This document shows, piece by piece, positions 53,694 through 62,988 of a stretch of 64,000 nt of DNA. Position numbers and translations under genes: made by a program. The notes under the pieces were generated by a model, which did no database searches, was not told the DNA's origin, and saw only the letters and a program-made list of their open reading frames with translations. Positions within the stretch are counted from its first letter, which is position 1; each line of letters starts with the position of its first letter. Source of the DNA: CAVUQH01 sp963774445 (lineage in GTDB: Bacteria; Myxococcota_A; Polyangia; Haliangiales; Haliangiaceae); assembly GCA_963774445.1 (NCBI GenBank), contig CAVZFC010000031.1, positions 372,001 through 436,000 of the forward strand, given 5' to 3'.

Positions 53694-54571
53694 GCACGCT
53701 TTCGGCGCTGCTGTCGCTGGCGTTTCTCGCCCAGGTGCTGCGCATGGCCGTACCGTACGCGCTGGCCGCGGTCGGCGGCAGCCTGTCCGAGCGCTCCGGC
53801 GTCATCGACATCGCGCTCGAGGGCAAGCTGCTCTTCGGCGCCTTCGGCGCGACCATCGGCGCCTACTACAGCGGCAGCGTCGCCGTTGGCGTGCTCGCCG
53901 GCGTCGCCGCCGGCGCGGCGGTCGCCGCCCTCTACGCCACCGTGGTGATCCGCTTTCGCGCCGATCAGATCGTGTCCGGTGTGGCGATCAACATGCTCGC
54001 CTACGGCGCCACCCGCTACCTGCTCGAGATCCCGTTTCACTCCACCGCCAGCTCTCCGCGCCACGCCGGCTTCGGGCCGTCGCTGGCGGCCAACCCGGTG
54101 TTGTGGCTCGCGCTCGTGCTCATCGGCGCTGCCGGCTACGTCATGTACCGAACGCCGCCCGGCCTGCGCCTGCGCGCGGCCGGCGAGCATCCGCAGGCCG
54201 CGGCGTCCCTCGGCATCTCCGTCGCCCGCGTCCGTTGGGCGTCGGTGCTGTCGGCCGGCGCCTACGCCGGCCTCGGCGGCGCCTGGCTGTCGCTGTCGCA
54301 GCACGGCTTCGCCGCCGAGATGTCCGGCGGCCGCGGCTACATCGCCCTGGCCGCCGTCATCATCGGCCGCTGGAACCCGCTTTTGGCCGCGCTCGCCTGC
54401 CTGCTGTTCGCCGCCGCCGACGCCCTTCAGGTCCAGCTCGCAACCACCGGCAGCGCCATCCCCACCGAGCTCCTGTCGACCCTGCCGTACGCCCTCACCA
54501 TCCTGGTCCTGGCCGGCTTCATGTGGAGCTCTCGCCCTCCCGCCGCCCTGGGCAAGCGCGACGAGATCTAG
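53690..54571 (+). CDS. Nucleoside ABC importer permease 2
   Basis: 293 residues, about eight spans. Family signature SLSERSGVIDIALEGKLLFGAF near residue 30, and GLRLRAAGEHPQAAASLGIS in the coupling region. Overlaps permease 1 (ATGA). Its stop shares CTAG with the convergent Ser/Thr kinase gene. Confidence 0.92.
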   Translation: MSTLSALLSLAFLAQVLRMAVPYALAAVGGSLSERSGVIDIALEGKLLFGAFGATIGAYYSGSVAVGVLAGVAAGAAVAALYATVVIRFRADQIVSGVAINMLAYGATRYLLEIPFHSTASSPRHAGFGPSLAANPVLWLALVLIGAAGYVMYRTPPGLRLRAAGEHPQAAASLGISVARVRWASVLSAGAYAGLGGAWLSLSQHGFAAEMSGGRGYIALAAVIIGRWNPLLAALACLLFAAADALQVQLATTGSAIPTELLSTLPYALTILVLAGFMWSSRPPAALGKRDEI

Positions 54572-56187
54572 CGCGCCTCTTCGAGGGCGTCGGCGAGGGC
54601 GGCGGCGTCGGGGAAGCGGAGCTGGGCGCGCTTGGCCATGGCGCGCGCGAGCACGGCGTCCAGCGCCCGGGGCACCTCGGCGACGCTGCTGGGCGCCGGC
54701 GGCATGGTGTAGACGACCTTGTACAGGGTCTTGGGCACGTCGTCACCGGCGGGAAACGCCGGGACGCCGGTGATGGCACGGTAGGCGATGACGCCCAGGG
54801 AGTAGAGGTCGGCGCGGTAGTCGACCTCCTCGCCGCGCGCCTGCTCGGGCGCCATGTAGCCGGGGGTGCCGATGACGCGCCCCTGGGTCAGCGTGCCCTC
54901 GCTTCCCGTCAGCTTCGACACGCCGAAGTCGAGGATCTTCCACACCACCTCGCGGCCGACCTGGGCGCGGAAGACATTGTGCGGCTTCAGGTCGCGGTGG
55001 ACCACGCCCTGGGCGTGCGCCGCCGCCAGCCCGCGGCCGACCTGGCGCACCAGCTCGATCACCTCGTCCAGCGGCATACGCGGGTTCTGCTTGAGGTAGC
55101 TCGACAGGTCCTCGCCCTCGAGCTTCTCCATCGCCAGGTACGGCAGCTCGACCTCGCCGGTGCCGATCTCGAGCACCTGGACCACGTTGTTGACGTCGAG
55201 CGACGAGGCGATCTGCGCCTCGCGCACGAAACGTTTGTAGTGGCTGGAGTCGTGCAAGACCTGCGGGCTGAGCATCTTCACCGCGCACGGCAACTCGTCG
55301 GCCAACCGCACCGCGTCGTAGACGTCGCCCATGGCGCCGCGCCCGAGGATGTTGCCCAGGGCGAAGCTGCCGACCGTCTGCCCCGAGTACGGCCCGGGGC
55401 CGCCGGCCTGCAGCATCTGCCGCAGGTCGTGGCGCGCCTCGGCCAGCAGCGCGTCGCGCCGGGCGACCGCGCGAGCAAAGGCGTCGAGCTCTTCGACCGA
55501 GCGCTTGGCCGACCGGCGCAGCTCGCGCGCCACCGCGAAGGTGGCCAGGAAGACGGCGTGGAGCAACCCCAGGATCACGAACGACGCGCCGCGCGACACG
55601 TCCGGCATCGCGATCACGCCGCGATCCTCGACCACGCCCATGATGATCAGCACCGACAGCGCGGCGTGCGTGACCATGACCATCACCGTGATCGACACCG
55701 CCGCCCGCAGGCTCTCGACCATCGCGAAGATGTGGGCGCCGAACGGCACCACCAGCAGCACCGCCGAGAACGGGCCCCAGTAGTAGATCGCGGTCAGCAG
55801 CCCGGCGACGCAGGCGTGGCCGAAGACGACGTTGTGCCAGGTGCGGTAGCGCTCGGGATCGCGGGTTATCGCCAGGATCCAGCCGCACGCGCAGGAGATG
55901 ACCGCCATGCCGCCGACGAACCCGTCGCGCGCCACCGGGTGGCCGCCGACGAGGAACGACATCGCCGCGGCACAGACGACCAGCGGCAGGAGGAACATGC
56001 AAAACGCCCGCGTCCGGTCGACCTCGGCCAGGAGCAGCGCGCGGTCCGGGCTGGTGACGAAGGAGGTCCCCGAGACCTCGTGCGCGGAGGCGTGTCCCGG
56101 CTGCGGCATCGACGCGGTAGCCGCGGCGTGCACGCCCTCGACGATCGTCGGCGCGGTCGTGTCTTCCCTGGTCCCCCCCGGAGCCAC
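54568..56187 (-). CDS. Ser/Thr protein kinase with N-terminal multi-span membrane domain
   Basis: 539 residues. An N-terminal six-span hydrophobic domain (about 65-225; FCMFLLPLVVCAAAMSFLV onward) and a short coiled coil lead to a full protein-kinase domain (about 272-535): Gly-loop LGRGAMGDVY, catalytic Lys in CAVKML, HRDLKPHN, DFGVSKL, GTPGYMAPEQARG. Here the catalytic loop is the canonical form. The kinase would be cytosolic and the spans a sensor. GTG 56187 has TAGAAT six bases upstream. It converges on the nucleoside permease. Confidence 0.9.
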   Translation of the reverse strand: MAPGGTREDTTAPTIVEGVHAAATASMPQPGHASAHEVSGTSFVTSPDRALLLAEVDRTRAFCMFLLPLVVCAAAMSFLVGGHPVARDGFVGGMAVISCACGWILAITRDPERYRTWHNVVFGHACVAGLLTAIYYWGPFSAVLLVVPFGAHIFAMVESLRAAVSITVMVMVTHAALSVLIIMGVVEDRGVIAMPDVSRGASFVILGLLHAVFLATFAVARELRRSAKRSVEELDAFARAVARRDALLAEARHDLRQMLQAGGPGPYSGQTVGSFALGNILGRGAMGDVYDAVRLADELPCAVKMLSPQVLHDSSHYKRFVREAQIASSLDVNNVVQVLEIGTGEVELPYLAMEKLEGEDLSSYLKQNPRMPLDEVIELVRQVGRGLAAAHAQGVVHRDLKPHNVFRAQVGREVVWKILDFGVSKLTGSEGTLTQGRVIGTPGYMAPEQARGEEVDYRADLYSLGVIAYRAITGVPAFPAGDDVPKTLYKVVYTMPPAPSSVAEVPRALDAVLARAMAKRAQLRFPDAAALADALEEAR

Positions 56188-56193
56188 AGGGGG

Positions 56194-56199
56194 ATTCTA
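56194..56199 (-). promoter_or_regulatory. -10-like TAGAAT for leaderless kinase gene
   Basis: On the minus strand TAGAAT is followed by six C/T bases and GTG 56187. It lies in the 14-base gap after argS. Confidence 0.5.
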
Positions 56200-56201
56200 T
56201 C

Positions 56202-57920
56202 TCACATCGCGTCGGGGGCTTGCAGGCCGAGCAGGCGCAGGCCCTCGGCCAGGACCGCCTGCGTGGTCGCGACCAGGGCCAGGCGCGCGCGACTGGTGGC
56301 CGGGTCGTCGACCAGCACGCGCAGCGCCGGGTCGTCGTTGCCGGTGTTGTACCAGCGGTTGAAGACGGCGCACAGATCGAGCAGATAGCGCGACACGATG
56401 TGCGGCTCGTTGCCGTCGGCGGCGCGGCCGACGGCGTCGCCGAAGTCGCTCAGCTTGCGCGCCACCGCCCACTCGGCGTCGGCGGTTAGCGGGGCCGGAT
56501 CGACGTTGGCCGCCGCGGCCAATCCCTCGGCCTTGCGCCGGATGCTGGCGCAGCGGGCGTGGGCATACTGGATGTACGGCCCCGAGTCGCCCGAGACCGA
56601 CAGGACGTCCTCCCACTCGAAGTCAACGTCCTTCTCCCGCTGCGACACCAGGTTGGCGAACACCACCGCGCCGATACCGATCTGCCGGGCGGTTTGCGCC
56701 AGCGTCTCGTCGGCCATCTCCGGCGCGTTCTCGCGGATCCGCTCGCTGGAGCGCTGGGCCGCCTCGGCCAGCACTTCCTTGAGCAGGACGACGTTGCCGG
56801 AGCGGGTGCCGGTCTTCTTGCCGCCGATGCGCACCAGCCCGAACGGGACGTGGGCGCAGCGCGAGGCCCAATCGAACCCGGCCTTGTCGAGGGTCAGGAA
56901 CAGCTGGCGGAAGTGCACCGCCTGGCCGCGGTCGACGACGTACAGGTTGCGCGCGAACTGGTACTGCTCCCAGCGGTAGATCGCCGCCGCCAGGTCGCGC
57001 GTGGCGTAGAGCGTGGCGCCGTCCTGCTTGCGCAACAGCAGCGGCGGCAGATCGTGATCCTCGAGCGACACGACCAGGGCGCCCTCGCTGATCGAGGTCA
57101 GCCCCTCGGCCTCGAGAAGATCGATGACCGGCTGCATCTGGTCCTCGAACTCGCTCTCGCCTTTGACCTCGTCGAACTCGATTCCCAGCTGATCGTAGAC
57201 CAACTGGAACTCGGCCAGCGATACCTCGCGGAAGTGCGACCACAGCCTGCGCGCCTCCGGGTCGCCGTCCTCGAGCTTCTTGAACCAGGCGCGACCCTCG
57301 GCCTCGAGCGCCGGGTCGGTCTTCATCGCCTCGCGGAACCGCACGTACAGCGCGTTGAGGGCGTTGACGTCGATCGGCTCGGCGCCCCACTTCTTGTACG
57401 CGGCGATGAGCATGCCGTGGGTGGTGCCCCAGTCGCCCAGGTGATTGATGCCAATGACCCGGAAGCCGACCGCCCGGTACAGGTTGACCAGCGCGTGGCC
57501 GATCACCGTCGACCGGATGTGGTGATAGGCCAGCTGCTTGGAGATGTTGGGCGACGAAAAGTCGATGCAGATCGTCTGGCCCTCGCCAATGCTGCGGTCG
57601 ACCAGCGCGCCGGCGCCGTCGCCCAGCGCCGCGCCGATCAGCCAGCGGTACATCGCGTCGCGCCGGGCGCGGAAGTTGACGAACGGCCCCGTGGCGGTCG
57701 CCGACTCGAACGTGTCGTCGGGGGTGAACGCCTCGGCCACGCGGGCGGCGATGCGCGGCGGCGCCTCGCGCGCCACCTTGGCCGCCGGGAAGCAACCGAC
57801 GGCGAAGTCGCCCAGCTCTGGGCGGGGCGGGGCGGTCACGGCAAAGGCGTCCGCGTCCATCTCCAGGACGCTGGCCACCGCGCGCGCGGCGGCCGCGGCA
57901 AACGGGTTGTGCAGGGCCAT
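56202..57920 (-). CDS. argS: Arginyl-tRNA synthetase
   Basis: Class I synthetase charging tRNA-Arg, 572 residues. N-terminal Add-1 domain, then the HIGH region in a variant form (DFSSPNISKQLAYHHIRST), and GGKKTGTRSGN in the KMSKS position, as usual for ArgS. The C-terminal DALR anticodon-binding domain (YIQYAHARC, FNRWYN) is present. ATG 57920 is preceded by a TACGAT box nine bases upstream. The Ser/Thr kinase gene follows directly. Confidence 0.93.
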   Translation of the reverse strand: MALHNPFAAAAARAVASVLEMDADAFAVTAPPRPELGDFAVGCFPAAKVAREAPPRIAARVAEAFTPDDTFESATATGPFVNFRARRDAMYRWLIGAALGDGAGALVDRSIGEGQTICIDFSSPNISKQLAYHHIRSTVIGHALVNLYRAVGFRVIGINHLGDWGTTHGMLIAAYKKWGAEPIDVNALNALYVRFREAMKTDPALEAEGRAWFKKLEDGDPEARRLWSHFREVSLAEFQLVYDQLGIEFDEVKGESEFEDQMQPVIDLLEAEGLTSISEGALVVSLEDHDLPPLLLRKQDGATLYATRDLAAAIYRWEQYQFARNLYVVDRGQAVHFRQLFLTLDKAGFDWASRCAHVPFGLVRIGGKKTGTRSGNVVLLKEVLAEAAQRSSERIRENAPEMADETLAQTARQIGIGAVVFANLVSQREKDVDFEWEDVLSVSGDSGPYIQYAHARCASIRRKAEGLAAAANVDPAPLTADAEWAVARKLSDFGDAVGRAADGNEPHIVSRYLLDLCAVFNRWYNTGNDDPALRVLVDDPATSRARLALVATTQAVLAEGLRLLGLQAPDAM

Positions 57921-57929
57921 GAGGCGCGC

Positions 57930-57935
57930 ATCGTA
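57930..57935 (-). promoter_or_regulatory. -10-like TACGAT for argS
   Basis: On the minus strand TACGAT lies nine bases before ATG 57920 with no ribosome-binding site; a leaderless or nearly leaderless start. Confidence 0.35.
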
Positions 57936-57989
57936 CTCGCTGGCGCCCGGCCCGCAAGGCATTTGCCGGCGCTGCGGCGCGGCCCGAGC

Positions 57990-57995
57990 TATGCT
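57990..57995 (+). promoter_or_regulatory. -10-like TATGCT for leaderless transglycosylase gene
   Basis: TATGCT is six bases before ATG 58002, without a Shine-Dalgarno sequence. Confidence 0.5.
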
Positions 57996-58001
57996 CGGCG
58001 C

Positions 58002-58862
58002 ATGCGCGCGCTCGTCCTGGGCCTGGCCTGGCTGGGTGGAGCGCTGGCGTCCGGGGCCGGCCTCCTGGCCATCTATGCGCTGGTGATCTGGGCTCGGCTG
58101 CCGTCGCCGTCGTCGCTGCCGGCCGCCGGCGATCCGGGCCCGACCGCGTTCATGCGCGAAGATCGCTGTCCCGCCGATCGGCGCAGCTGGCGCGACCTGG
58201 ACGAGATCGACCCGCGGCTGATCTGCACCGTGGTCTGGTCCGAGGACTGGCAGCTCTTCTACCACGACGGCGTCAACCGCCAGGCGTTGTCGGCGGTGCT
58301 CGACCACGCCTGGCATCGCCACGAGGTGGCCTTTGGCGGCAGCACCATTCCGATGCAGCTGGCGCGCAATCTGTGGCTGACGCGCGACCGCACGCCGTCG
58401 CGCAAGGCGGCCGAGATCGCGCTCGCCCGCCGGCTGGACGACGCCCTCGACAAGCGCCGCGAGCTGGAGCTTTACCTCAACGCGGCCGAGTGGGCGCCCT
58501 GCGTCTACGGCGTCGAGGCGGCGGCCCAGCACTACTTCGGCCACAGCGCCGGCGCCGTCGACCTGGCCGAGGCCACCTACCTGGCCACCGTGCTGCCGCG
58601 CCCGTCGCGGCCGCCGGGCTATACGCGCGCCGATCGAACCTGGTTCGTTCGCCACCAGCAGACGCTGCTCCGGAGGGTCAGCCGGTCGCGTCTGATGACC
58701 CGCGCCGAGTTTCTCGCGGGCCAGCGCGCCATCCTCGACGGCTGGGCAGACGGCTGGGTCGGGCACGCCCCGGAGGCGCGCGGGCCGGGCTGGGCTGGCT
58801 GGCTGGAGGCCCGCTGCGGGACCGTGCCGTTCGCCCACGACGCCGGCCTCACGAACCGTTGA
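58002..58862 (+). CDS. mtgA: Monofunctional peptidoglycan glycosyltransferase (GT51)
   Basis: 286 residues. One N-terminal span (ALVLGLAWLGGALASGAGLLAIYALVIW) and a GT51 lysozyme-like domain: WSEDWQLFYHDGVN (catalytic Glu region, here ED), GGSTIPMQLARNLWL, RKAAEIALARRLD, ELYLNAAEWAPCVYGVEAAAQHYF. Polymerises lipid II glycan chains. No transpeptidase domain. The canonical EDxxFxxHxG motif appears as EDWQLFYHDG, which is intact. Confidence 0.9.
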   Translation: MRALVLGLAWLGGALASGAGLLAIYALVIWARLPSPSSLPAAGDPGPTAFMREDRCPADRRSWRDLDEIDPRLICTVVWSEDWQLFYHDGVNRQALSAVLDHAWHRHEVAFGGSTIPMQLARNLWLTRDRTPSRKAAEIALARRLDDALDKRRELELYLNAAEWAPCVYGVEAAAQHYFGHSAGAVDLAEATYLATVLPRPSRPPGYTRADRTWFVRHQQTLLRRVSRSRLMTRAEFLAGQRAILDGWADGWVGHAPEARGPGWAGWLEARCGTVPFAHDAGLTNR

Positions 58863-58886
58863 TTGCTGAAAAAGGGTTCGAGTTTT
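58852..58886 (+). terminator. Weak terminator-like stem after mtgA
   Basis: CGAACC (58852-58857) pairs with GGTTCG (58875-58880) across a 17-base loop and is followed by AGTTTT. The stem is short, so confidence is low. Confidence 0.3.
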
Positions 58887-58897
58887 GGGGAGTTATG

Positions 58898-58927
58898 TTG
58901 ACAGCGGTCGCGCGGCGATGATGCAAT
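58898..58927 (+). promoter_or_regulatory. Promoter TTGACA-18-TGCAAT
   Basis: Consensus -35 TTGACA (58898-58903) with TGCAAT (58922-58927) 18 bases later. The leader of about 18 bases carries GGAGG before ATG 58953, a conventional arrangement. Confidence 0.6.
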
Positions 58928-58952
58928 AAGGCTCCAACCGGGGCGGAGGACC

Positions 58953-59930
58953 ATGAGCAAGATCATTCTTTGCGCCGACGATAGCGTCACCATGCAGAAG
59001 GTCGCCGAGATCACGTTTCGGGCGACCGAGTACAGCTACGTCGGAGCGCAGAACGCGGACGATGCGCTGGCCAAGGCGCGACAGGGTACGCCGGTGCTGG
59101 TGCTCGCCGATGCATCGATGCCGGGCAAGGACGGCTACGACCTGTGCAAGGCGATCAAGGGCGACGCGGCGCTTGCCGGCGTGCCGGTCGTGCTTCTCTG
59201 CGGCAAGTCGCAGGCCTACGACTCCGACCGCGGCGCCGACGTCGGCGCCGACGGACACCTGACCAAGCCCTGGGACACCCAGGTGATGATCGACAAGGTC
59301 GCCGAGATCCTGGCCAAGGCCGGATCGGCTGGCACCGCGGCGAGCCGTCCCGCGGCGACGCCCGTGGCGGCGCCGAAGGTCCCGAGCATCCCCACCCAGT
59401 CGCCAACCACGGCGCGGTCGGCAACGATCATGGGCATGCCGTCGATCAAGCCGCCGATGAAGTCGCCGTCGGCGCCTGGCGTGACGCCGATCCAGTCGAT
59501 CCCGTCGCCGGCCCCGGTTGCGCCGCCCAAGCGGGCACTGACGCCCGCGCCGATCGCGGCCAAGGCGCCCGCGCCGGCCCCGACGCCCGCGCCGGTCGCA
59601 GCCAAGGCGCCGACACCGGTCAAGGTGCCCGCACCCGCGCCCAAGCCGGCTGCTGCGCCGGCCGCCAGCACGATCGGCCGGCCGCCGATGATCCGCGGCA
59701 TTCCGACCAAGCGGCTCAAGCCGATCTCGGCGCAGGTCGCCTCCAAGGTGGCCGCGGCTGCCGCCGACGTCGCGCGCGAGGCCGGTCTCGATCCGGCGGG
59801 GCCAGAAGTGCAGGCGCTGATGCGTCTGTCGGCCGACGTCATCGAGCGCATCGCCTGGGAGGTGATCCCCGAGCTGGCCGAGGCGATGATCCGCGAGAAC
59901 CTGCAAGATCTCGCGGCCAAGCAGCAGTAG
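58953..59930 (+). CDS. Receiver protein with Pro/Ala linker and conserved helical tail
   Basis: 325 residues. CheY-like receiver at 1-120 (ADDSVTMQKV, phospho-Asp53 in LADASMP, TKPWD lysine). A long Ala/Pro/Lys linker (about 125-245) with repeated KAPAPAPTPAP-like units follows, then a C-terminal helical segment: IERIAWEVIPELAEAMIREN (about 295-318). The receiver, Pro-rich linker and short C-terminal module recall RomR-type polarity regulators. The WEVIPELAE helix also recalls the C-terminal oligomerisation motif of PopZ-like proteins. No output DNA-binding domain. The function is unassigned. Confidence 0.78.
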   Translation: MSKIILCADDSVTMQKVAEITFRATEYSYVGAQNADDALAKARQGTPVLVLADASMPGKDGYDLCKAIKGDAALAGVPVVLLCGKSQAYDSDRGADVGADGHLTKPWDTQVMIDKVAEILAKAGSAGTAASRPAATPVAAPKVPSIPTQSPTTARSATIMGMPSIKPPMKSPSAPGVTPIQSIPSPAPVAPPKRALTPAPIAAKAPAPAPTPAPVAAKAPTPVKVPAPAPKPAAAPAASTIGRPPMIRGIPTKRLKPISAQVASKVAAAAADVAREAGLDPAGPEVQALMRLSADVIERIAWEVIPELAEAMIRENLQDLAAKQQ

Positions 59931-59950
59931 ATCGCCGCCGTTCTCGGGGG

Positions 59951-59956
59951 TATACA
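59951..59956 (+). promoter_or_regulatory. -10-like TATACA for leaderless valS
   Basis: TATACA lies eight bases before ATG 59965; no ribosome-binding site. Confidence 0.5.
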
Positions 59957-59964
59957 GGGGCTCC

Positions 59965-62811
59965 ATGTCGAGCCCCCTGCCCAAACAGTACGATCCCACC
60001 GAGGTCGAGCCGCGCTGGCTCCGCTTCTGGCAGAGCCACGGGTTCGCCCACGCTGACGGGAACGCGCCCAAGGCGCCCTACGCCATCACGCTGCCGCCGC
60101 CCAACGTCACCGGCTCGCTGCACATCGGCCACGCCCTGGGCGGGACCATCCAGGATGTGCTCGTCCGCTGGCGGCGGATGCAGGGGTTCAACGCCATGTG
60201 GATGCCGGGCACCGACCACGCCGGTATCGCCACGCAGATGCTGGTCGAGCGCGACCTGCGCCGGCGCGAGGACAAGAGCCGTCACGACCTGGGACGCGAG
60301 GCGTTCCTCGAGCGCGTCTGGCAGTGGAAGGAGAAGTTCGGCGGGCGGATCATGGAGCAGCTCAAGCTGCTCGGCTTTTCGCTCGACTGGGAGCGCGAAC
60401 GCTTCACCATGGACGAGCGGTCGTCCAGAGCGGTGCGCGAGGCGTTCGTCCGCCTGCACGAAGAGGGCCTGATCTACCGCGCGCACCGCCTGGTCAACTG
60501 GTGCAGCGACTGCTACACGGCGATCTCCGACCTCGAGGTCAACAACGAGGACGAGCCGGGGCACCTGTGGGAGCTCCGCTACCCGCTGGTCGAGCCGACG
60601 GCTGAGCTGACCGCGATCACCGTGGCGACCACCCGCCCCGAGACGATGCTGGGCGACACCGGCGTGGCCGTGCACCCGGACGACGAGCGCTATCGCGATC
60701 TGGTCGGCAAAGAGGTCGAGCTTCCGCTCACCGGCCGGCGCATCCCGATCGTCGCCGACCGCTTCGTCGATCCCGAGTTCGGCTCCGGCGCGGTCAAGGT
60801 GACCCCGGGGCACGACTTCAACGACTTCGACTGCGGCCAGCGCTGCGGCCTCGAGGTGCTGTCGGTGATCGACACGCACGGAAAGATGATCGACCCGGCG
60901 CCCGAGAAGTACCGCGGCATGACGGTCGACGAGGCGCGCGCGGCGGTGGTCGCCGACCTCGAAGCCGGCGGCTTTCTCGGGGCGACCCAGGACTACACGG
61001 TGCCGCGCGGGCGCTGCGACCGCTCGGGCACGGTCATCGAGCCACTGCTCAGCGACCAGTGGTTCGTCAAGGCCGAGCCGCTGGCCAAGCCGGCGATCGC
61101 GGCGGTCGAGAACGGTGACACGGTCTTCGTCCCCGAGATGTGGACCAAGACCTACATGCACTGGATGACCAACATCAAGGACTGGTGCATCTCACGCCAG
61201 CTGTGGTGGGGCCATCGCATTCCCGCCTGGTACTGCGACGATTGCAACGAGGTCATCGTCTCCCGCGAAGATCCCACCGCGTGCAGCAAATGTGGCGGCT
61301 CACTGCGCCAGGACGACGACGTACTCGACACCTGGTTCTCGTCGGCGCTGTGGCCGTACTCGACGCTCGGCTGGCCGGACGAAGAGCTGGCGCGCGCCAG
61401 AGGCCTGCGCACCTTCTATCCCAACGCGGTGCTGGTGACCGCGGCCGACATCATCTTCTTCTGGGTCGCGCGAATGATGATGACCGGCCTGCACTTCATG
61501 GGCAAGGTGCCGTTCCGCACCGTCTACTACACGCCGATCGTCACCGACGAGAACGGCGACAAGATGTCCAAGGTCAAGGGCAACGTGGTCAACCCGCTCG
61601 ACGTGATCTACGGCGCCACCGCCGAGGCGCTGGTTGCACGCGCCGAGGCCGACGGCCTCGCGCCCAAGGCGATCGCGCGGATCAAGAAGAACTTCCCCAA
61701 GGGCATCCAGCCGGCCGGCGCCGACGCGCTGCGCTTCACCCTGGCGGCGATGGCGCTGCCGGGCCGCTACATCCGCCTGTCGATGGAGCGGATCGAGGGC
61801 TACCGCAACTTCGTCAACAAGCTGTGGAACGCGTCGCGTTTCGCGCTGATGAACCTCGAAGGCTTCGCCGCCGACCGCTTCGAGGTGCTGCTCGAGAGCG
61901 GCCCGCCAGGTGGCGACGACGGTGACGACGAGAGCGATCGCCTGGCGCTGGAAGATCGGTGGATTCTCTCGCGCCTGCAGCGGGTGGCGGCCGAGGTCAA
62001 CGTCGCGCTCGAGGCGTTCCGCTTCAACGACGCGGCCGGCGCGCTGTACCACTTCGTCTGGGGCGAGCTGTGTGACTGGTACATCGAGCTGGCCAAGCCC
62101 AGCCTGCACACCTCGGCGGTCGAGGACGAAGAGGGGCCGATCGGCCGGCGCCGTTTCCTGACCCAGGGAACCCTGCAGACGGTGCTCGAGCGCACGCTGC
62201 GCCTCTTGCACCCGTTCATGCCGTTCGTGACCGAGGAGATCTGGCACAAGCTGCCCAAGCCGGCGGCACTGCCCGACTCGCTGATGGTCACTATCTACCC
62301 GGAGCCGGACGAGCGCTTCATCGACGAGGCGGCCGAGCGCGACATGGCGCTCTTGCAGGAGATCACCGTGGCCATCCGCGCGCTGCGCGCGACCTACGGC
62401 GTGCCGCCCAGCTGGAGCGTTCCGGTCGAGCTGCGCATTCCCGACGAGGCCTCGCGGGCGATGGTCGAGGAGCAGCGCGCACTGGTGGAAAACACCGCCC
62501 GTGTCACCCTCACCGTCACCGCCGCCGGCGAGCACGTGCCGCAGTCGGCCAACAGCATCGTTCGCTCGGACATCGAGGTGGTGGTGCCGCTCAAGGGGCT
62601 GATCGACATCGACGCCGAAAAGACGCGCCTGGCCAAGGAGATCAAGAAGACCGAGAAGGAGATCGCCTTCATCGAGAAGAAGCTGGGCAACCCCAAGTTC
62701 GTCGAGCGTGCCCCGGACGAGGTCGTCAACAAGGAGCGCCAGCGCCTCGTCGACGAGGGCCTGCGCCGCGAGACCCTCACCCATGCCCTGGCCAACCTCC
62801 AGAGCCCCTAA
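59965..62811 (+). CDS. valS: Valyl-tRNA synthetase
   Basis: Class I synthetase, 948 residues. HIGH motif in PPPNVTGSLHIGHAL, CP1 editing domain (ATTRPETMLGDTGVAVHP), KMSKS as KMSKVKGN, anticodon-binding domain and the C-terminal coiled coil (EIKKTEKEIAFIEKKL). The KMSKV variant keeps the lysines. Monocistronic; followed by an inverted-repeat element and a convergent operon. Confidence 0.96.
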   Translation: MSSPLPKQYDPTEVEPRWLRFWQSHGFAHADGNAPKAPYAITLPPPNVTGSLHIGHALGGTIQDVLVRWRRMQGFNAMWMPGTDHAGIATQMLVERDLRRREDKSRHDLGREAFLERVWQWKEKFGGRIMEQLKLLGFSLDWERERFTMDERSSRAVREAFVRLHEEGLIYRAHRLVNWCSDCYTAISDLEVNNEDEPGHLWELRYPLVEPTAELTAITVATTRPETMLGDTGVAVHPDDERYRDLVGKEVELPLTGRRIPIVADRFVDPEFGSGAVKVTPGHDFNDFDCGQRCGLEVLSVIDTHGKMIDPAPEKYRGMTVDEARAAVVADLEAGGFLGATQDYTVPRGRCDRSGTVIEPLLSDQWFVKAEPLAKPAIAAVENGDTVFVPEMWTKTYMHWMTNIKDWCISRQLWWGHRIPAWYCDDCNEVIVSREDPTACSKCGGSLRQDDDVLDTWFSSALWPYSTLGWPDEELARARGLRTFYPNAVLVTAADIIFFWVARMMMTGLHFMGKVPFRTVYYTPIVTDENGDKMSKVKGNVVNPLDVIYGATAEALVARAEADGLAPKAIARIKKNFPKGIQPAGADALRFTLAAMALPGRYIRLSMERIEGYRNFVNKLWNASRFALMNLEGFAADRFEVLLESGPPGGDDGDDESDRLALEDRWILSRLQRVAAEVNVALEAFRFNDAAGALYHFVWGELCDWYIELAKPSLHTSAVEDEEGPIGRRRFLTQGTLQTVLERTLRLLHPFMPFVTEEIWHKLPKPAALPDSLMVTIYPEPDERFIDEAAERDMALLQEITVAIRALRATYGVPPSWSVPVELRIPDEASRAMVEEQRALVENTARVTLTVTAAGEHVPQSANSIVRSDIEVVVPLKGLIDIDAEKTRLAKEIKKTEKEIAFIEKKLGNPKFVERAPDEVVNKERQRLVDEGLRRETLTHALANLQSP

Positions 62812-62812
62812 C

Positions 62813-62985
62813 GGGGTCGGAGCCAACTTTCGCAACTTTTGCTCGGAACTCGCGCGAGATCACACGCGAATTCGGGTTCAGCTGGTAGCCGCGAACGACG
62901 CGGGCGTCGGATGCGCGCACGTGGGATTTGTGGAGTAACTCCGGGCGGGTGCGGAGCGCAGGTTGCGAAAGTTGGCTCCGACCCC
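62813..62985. repeat. 173-bp element with perfect 24-bp terminal inverted repeats
   Basis: Positions 62813-62836 and 62962-62985 are exact reverse complements (outer motif GGGGTCGGAGCCAACTTT). About 125 unrelated bases lie between with no ORF of note. The element fills the gap between convergent stops of valS and the zinc-ribbon gene, and the flanks CTAAC/GTTAG extend the symmetry after two unpaired bases. It could be a MITE or REP/BIME-like repeat, and its RNA would form a long stem that could end transcripts from both sides. Confidence 0.7.
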
Positions 62986-62988
62986 GGG

